Assembly: GCA_018001935.1 (NCBI GenBank)
Contig: JAGNHB010000020.1
Coordinates: 16,348 to 80,347 of the forward strand
Length of the DNA stretch: 64,000 nt
DNA from: Acidobacteriota bacterium
GTDB lineage: Bacteria > Acidobacteriota > JAAYUB01
Direction: 5' to 3'
Below the pieces are notes generated by a model. It did no database searches. It was given only the letters and a program-made list of their open reading frames with translations, and had not been told where the DNA came from. Position 1 is the first letter of the stretch. The number at the start of each line of letters is the position of its first letter. A program made the translations under genes and the position numbers. Below are positions 60,262 through 64,000 of this stretch, piece after piece.

Positions 60262-62961
60262 ATGGGTAAGTTTCCTTCGAGAGCATCGGGTTCGATCAGC
60301 GGGCGGGCGGCGATGCTGCTCGTCCTCGGGCTGCTGCTCGGCGCCGCATCGGTGCCGGCCCAGCTGAGCGGCACCTACACGGTGGGCGCCGGGGGCGACT
60401 ACGCCACCCTGACCGCCGCCGTGGCCGCCTACAACGCCGCGCCAATCACCGGGCCGGTGCTGTTCACCCTGCTGGACACGAGCTACCCCGGTGAGACCAT
60501 CCCCATCGCCATCAACGCCAACGCCGGGGCGAGTTCCACCAACGCCCTGACCATCCGGCCGGCCGCCGGGGTGGCCGTGGTGATCGAGGGCAGCCCCGCC
60601 GCCAACGGCCTGATCTACCTCAACGGCGCCGACTGGGTGGTCATCGACGGCCTGAACGCCGGGTCCTCCCTGATCCTGCGCAGCACCAGCGCGTCCAACG
60701 GCGCCATCTACCTCGGCTCGGACGCCACCCACAACGAGATCCGCAACTGCACCATCGAAGGGGGCGCCATCAACGGCGTCATCCGCTTCGACACCCCCAC
60801 CGCCACCGGCAACGACGACAACACCTTCTATAGCAACGTCATCCGCGACCGCACCGACGCCGCCGGCGTGCCGCAGTACCTGGTCTACAGCACCGCCAGC
60901 GTCGGGAGCCCTTATTCCAACAGCAACAACCTCTTCCTCAACAACACCTTCCGGAACTTCACCGCCAACGCCATCAACGCCGGCAACTTCGCCTACACCG
61001 ACAGCTGGCAGATCACCGGCAACGACTTCTTCCAGGATGCCGCCCGGACCGGCGCCCTGTCGGTGATCTACTTCAACGCGCTGGGGGCCAACAACATCAG
61101 CGACAACACCATCCACGACATGCAGACGAGCAGCACCGGGTCCACCTACGGCATCCAGTTCAACGCCTCCACCACGGCCGCCGGCGCGCAGGTGATCTCG
61201 AACAACACCATCTACAACATGACGCTGACCGGCACCGGCGGCTCGCTGTACGGCATCCGGATCGACGGCCCCGGCAACGTGAGCACCACCGTCTCCGGCA
61301 ACCGGATCTACGGCTTCGGCCCCACCAACTCCTCCTTCACGGGGACGTTGTACGGCATTCACAACTACGGGATCTCCGCGTCGACGAAACCGCTCAACAT
61401 CGTCAACAACATGATCACCCTCGCCCCCACCACCAACTGCAACTGCACCCTCCGCGGCATTGACCTGTACGGTTACACGGGCAACGTCGAAAACCTCTAC
61501 TACAACTCGGTCTACCTCGGCGGGACGGCCACGGGGTCCACCGCCACCTATGCCATCGTCCAGCGGATGGGCTCCACGGCCACCGCGACCAACAACATCG
61601 CCTTCAACGGCCGCACGGGCAGCACCGGGACGCACTACGCCCTGGCCAAGTACTCCACGGGCACCTTCACCTCCGACTACAACGCCTGTGCCGGGACCGG
61701 CGGCACCACCGCGGCCAACTTCTTCTACAGCGGCAGCGCGGGGGTGAACTTCGCCACCTGGCAGGGCGGGGTGCGGGACCTCCACTCCCGGGCGGAAACC
61801 GCCGCCAACGTGACGACCCAGCACGCGATGGACTTCCTCGACAAGAGCAACGCCGTCGGCAACCTGCACGTCGACCCCGGCGCCTGCCTCTTCGTCGACA
61901 ACACGGGCACGCCGATCGTGGGGTACACGACGGACTACGACCTGGACACCCGCGACGTGTCGCACCCGGACATCGGGGCCGACGAGTTCTTCGCACTGCC
62001 CCGGGCCCCGTTCGACCTGAACGCCGACTACACCACCGACATCCTCCTGCGCCACGACAGCTCCCAGGAACTTACCAGCTGGCTGATGTCCGGTACCGGC
62101 GCCGCCCAGGGGCCCTACCTGGACCTCGTGACGGGGACGGACTGGCAGCTGACCGGCGTGGCGGACTTCGACGACAACGGGTACGCGGACATCCTGTGGC
62201 GGCAGGCCTCCACCGGCGTGACGTCCGTCTGGAAGATGAACGCGGCCGGTCACTACGCCGACATCTCCCACGGGGTCATCCCGACGGGCTGGCAGATCGC
62301 GGCCGTGGCCGACTTCGACGCGGACCGCAAGGCCGACCTGCTGCTGCGCAACACGACCACCCATGACTGCGTGATCTGGTACTGCGCCGACGGGGGCGTG
62401 GTGAAGTTCGAGAAGTACCTCCTCACCGTCGATGCCGACTGGGTCGTGCTGGGCACCGGCGACCTGAACCTGGACGGCCGGGACGACATCTTCTGGCGAA
62501 AGACCTCGAACGGCGACCTCTCGGTCTGGTTCGTGAACGAGAACGGCTACATCGGGAACATGTCGCCGGGCAACCTGGCGTCCACGGTGAAGGTGGTGGG
62601 GATCGGCGACGCGGACCTTGACTACAAGGCGGACCTGTTCCTGCGCGACACCACCACCGGGGACCTGACCCTCTGGTTCTGCGACGAGACCCACGTCAAG
62701 GGGACCGCCGCCTTCGGCGTCAACGGTGACACCAACTGGAAGCCCGCCGGAATCGGGGATTACAACCTCGACTTCCAGAGCGATCTCCTGTGGTACAACA
62801 CCTCTACCGGCGACCTGGTGGTTTGGTATGGCGACGATACGGGGTATCTTGGCGGTTTCTACGTCGGCAACGTGGCCGTGGCCTGGAAACCCCAGAACGA
62901 CCTCAACTTCGGCGGCCGCTCGCTCCTGAGCCTGCTCGGGGTGACCCCGATCTGGCAGTAG
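60262..62961 (+). CDS. Secreted beta-helix protein with C-terminal FG-GAP ('ILWRN') repeats
   Basis: 899 residues from ATG 60,262, with AGGAGG 5 bases upstream (an ATG at 60,258 is out of frame and stops at once). Signal peptide ends at ASVPAQ. Residues ~38-570 form a long right-handed beta-helix: GTYTVGAGGDYATLTAAVAA, NEIRNCTIEGGAINGVI, ISDNTIHDMQTSSTG and similar rungs rich in Asn. A DIGADEFF motif ends the helix, as in the choice-of-anchor class of helix proteins. Residues ~575-880 are six FG-GAP-type repeats (DLNADYTTDILLRHDSS, DFDDNGYADILWRQAST, DLNLDGRDDIFWRKTSN). No catalytic residues are assignable. Its first 57 residues are duplicated at 63,704. Confidence 0.8.
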   Translation: MGKFPSRASGSISGRAAMLLVLGLLLGAASVPAQLSGTYTVGAGGDYATLTAAVAAYNAAPITGPVLFTLLDTSYPGETIPIAINANAGASSTNALTIRPAAGVAVVIEGSPAANGLIYLNGADWVVIDGLNAGSSLILRSTSASNGAIYLGSDATHNEIRNCTIEGGAINGVIRFDTPTATGNDDNTFYSNVIRDRTDAAGVPQYLVYSTASVGSPYSNSNNLFLNNTFRNFTANAINAGNFAYTDSWQITGNDFFQDAARTGALSVIYFNALGANNISDNTIHDMQTSSTGSTYGIQFNASTTAAGAQVISNNTIYNMTLTGTGGSLYGIRIDGPGNVSTTVSGNRIYGFGPTNSSFTGTLYGIHNYGISASTKPLNIVNNMITLAPTTNCNCTLRGIDLYGYTGNVENLYYNSVYLGGTATGSTATYAIVQRMGSTATATNNIAFNGRTGSTGTHYALAKYSTGTFTSDYNACAGTGGTTAANFFYSGSAGVNFATWQGGVRDLHSRAETAANVTTQHAMDFLDKSNAVGNLHVDPGACLFVDNTGTPIVGYTTDYDLDTRDVSHPDIGADEFFALPRAPFDLNADYTTDILLRHDSSQELTSWLMSGTGAAQGPYLDLVTGTDWQLTGVADFDDNGYADILWRQASTGVTSVWKMNAAGHYADISHGVIPTGWQIAAVADFDADRKADLLLRNTTTHDCVIWYCADGGVVKFEKYLLTVDADWVVLGTGDLNLDGRDDIFWRKTSNGDLSVWFVNENGYIGNMSPGNLASTVKVVGIGDADLDYKADLFLRDTTTGDLTLWFCDETHVKGTAAFGVNGDTNWKPAGIGDYNLDFQSDLLWYNTSTGDLVVWYGDDTGYLGGFYVGNVAVAWKPQNDLNFGGRSLLSLLGVTPIWQ

Positions 62962-62980
62962 CCCCTCCCGGGCCCCTTCC

Positions 62981-63024
62981 CAGGCCCCGGACCGGTCCCC
63001 CCCGGTCCGGGGCCTGTCTTTTTC
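62981..63024 (+). terminator. Rho-independent terminator
   Basis: A perfect 15-bp stem (62,981-62,995 with 63,002-63,016) and small loop is followed by TCTTTTTCTT. It begins 20 bases after the stop of the beta-helix gene. Confidence 0.88.
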
Positions 63025-63703
63025 TTCGGCGGGATGCACTTGCAGGGTGCGGTTGCTCCCCCCGCCACCCCGGGGATAAGACGTCGCATCGCCGGGGCAA
63101 ACCCGCCCCGAAGGCGGTGGGGGCAAACCGTTCTGCCCGATTGGTGATGTTCTCAAGAAAAGTCGAAGGCGCGTACGCGCCGCCTGCCGGGCGGCGCACG
63201 AGAGATCGTCCGGAAACGCGCCTTCCGGCAGAAGGCGCGTACGTCGCCAACCGGGTGTCGTTGAGCTCGCCTCGCAACGGCCTGCCGAGGTAGATCCGGT
63301 TTTCGACAGAATATTCTTTCCGGCGAAAACGGAATTTCCTTGAAAACGAATGACAAAACAGTTATTATGTACCCGAGGTTCATCAACAGGTTCGGTGCGG
63401 AGCAGGGTCATGCCCTTCGTCTACCGGAGGCAGAACATCGTCCGAAGGCGAGGCCGCTTCAGCATTCCTCTCCCGGCTGGTGAAAATTGACGGCATCACA
63501 AAGGGGACCATCGGTTTCCGGCGGTTGGTGAAAAAAAGGATTGATGAACCCTTTGCCAGTCGTTTTCCGACTTCTCCCGACCACATCGAGATCGATGCCT
63601 CGGAAAATGCTGATTCGACCCGGATGCGACAACCATGCCGGAACGCGTTCAGCCCGGAGAGAGAACACGGGGAATACCGAATATTTTTCATGGAGAGGTG
63701 GTT
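63025..63703. other. Intergenic region with hairpin repeat copy 2 and a promoter
   Basis: GCCGCCTGCCGGGCGGC and CGCCTTCCGGCAGAAGGCG at 63,168-63,250 repeat the double hairpin found after adhE. A strong promoter follows at 63,340-63,368. From there to 63,690 I see no gene; the long leader has no clear structure. Confidence 0.6.
63340..63368 (+). promoter_or_regulatory. Sigma-70-type promoter
   Basis: TTGAAA, 17 bases and TATTAT is one of the best promoter matches in the window. The next start codon is 335 bases away, so it either has a long leader or drives an unrecognised transcript. Confidence 0.6.
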
Positions 63704-63895
63704 ATGAACGAGAAGTGGATGCGGGTTCCAGCGTTGATCACGAACCGGGCCGGGCTGCTGTTCCTGGCCGGGCTGCTGCTCGGCGCCGCATCGGTGCCGG
63801 CCCAGCTGAGCGGCACCTACACGGTGGGCGCCGGGGGCGACTACGCCACCCTGACCGCCGCCGTGGCGGCCTACATGTTGATTCCCGCCCTGTAA
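63704..63895 (+). pseudogene. Truncated copy of the beta-helix protein gene
   Basis: ATG 63,704 with GGAGAGG upstream encodes a signal peptide and the first ~57 residues of a paralogue of the preceding gene: FLAGLLLGAASVPAQ, then GTYTVGAGGDYATLTAAVAA. About 110 bases (63,765-63,875) are almost identical to 60,323-60,433. At 63,876 similarity stops abruptly, and seven foreign codons lead to a stop. The new sequence begins TGTTGATTCCCGCCC. The gene is therefore broken by an insertion, not by gradual decay. Confidence 0.8.
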
Positions 63896-64000
63896 TCCCG
63901 AAAGTGTCCAGGGGTATTTTACCAGAGATCGGCAAGGGAAGGATCACTGGCGTTTGAGTGATCATGGGGGTCGTGCCTCATCGAGTCCGGTCGTTGATCG
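63876..64000. mobile_element. Possible left end of an insertion sequence (IS21-like)
   Basis: Sequence unrelated to the paralogue starts sharply at 63,876 with TGTTGATTCCCG and soon contains AAGTGTCC. TG-initiated ends of this kind are found in IS21 and related families. No transposase codons are visible before the window ends, and the other end and target duplication lie outside, so the family is a guess. Confidence 0.4.

Overview
The window is GC-rich DNA from a diderm, probably anaerobic or fermenting heterotroph. A complete Tol-Pal operon, OmpA-like domains, many signal peptides and lipoboxes show an outer membrane. A bifunctional AdhE and a glycerol dehydrogenase point to fermentation. 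The combination of two-component-regulator (Reg_prop) propeller sensor kinases, very large secreted proteins built from FG-GAP/PKD/Ig-like repeats, and recurrent extracellular modules is typical of Acidobacteriota and relatives. That assignment is inference: there is no rRNA or other taxonomic marker here. I saw no tRNA, rRNA or CRISPR array.

Layout. 1-2,749 (minus): glycan-building glycosyltransferases and glutamine synthetase. 2,872-8,748 (minus): an OmpA/PKD envelope protein and a secreted beta-helix/FG-GAP protein, separated by a ~1 kb repeat-filled gap. 9,224-15,342: an orphan membrane protein, then a translation cluster (rpmE, DUF1385, cupin, prfA, RimK-like ATP-grasp; minus) divergent from an HU gene and a HIT hydrolase. 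15,742-17,785: tandem duplicated secreted TPR proteins. 18,359-20,029: recN (minus). 20,643-28,398: sensor kinase and LuxR-type regulator followed by two exported proteins. 28,511-34,350: tolQ-tolR-tonB/tolA-tolB-pal-cpoB-ssb, closed by a strong bidirectional terminator facing a GAF-GGDEF gene. 35,881-39,087: secreted C10 (streptopain-like) protease. 39,220-42,268: glycosyltransferase and FG-GAP lipoprotein divergent from an AraC-type regulator. 42,462-51,240: an accessory-looking stretch with a SUFU-domain orphan, a cyanophycinase-like S51 peptidase, an ATPase remnant, an exported PDZ-TPR-CHAT protease, an esterase remnant and gldA. 51,299-56,653 (minus): a giant secreted P-domain/PKD/Ig-repeat protein. 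56,950-60,036: STAS protein and adhE. 60,262-64,000: another secreted beta-helix/FG-GAP protein, then a second copy of its 5' end cut after about 57 codons by what looks like the end of an insertion sequence.

Common themes. Three secreted proteins with unrelated front ends share a C-terminal 'DFN-DG-(D)ILWRN' repeat domain. Three others share a different ~100-residue module with a recurring '(E)IFP' motif. Intergenic regions carry a large collection of short-period tandem repeats in several sequence flavours. Two of these form long inverted arrays exactly between convergent genes. These repeat families and shared secretion/surface modules are the least explained features of the window.
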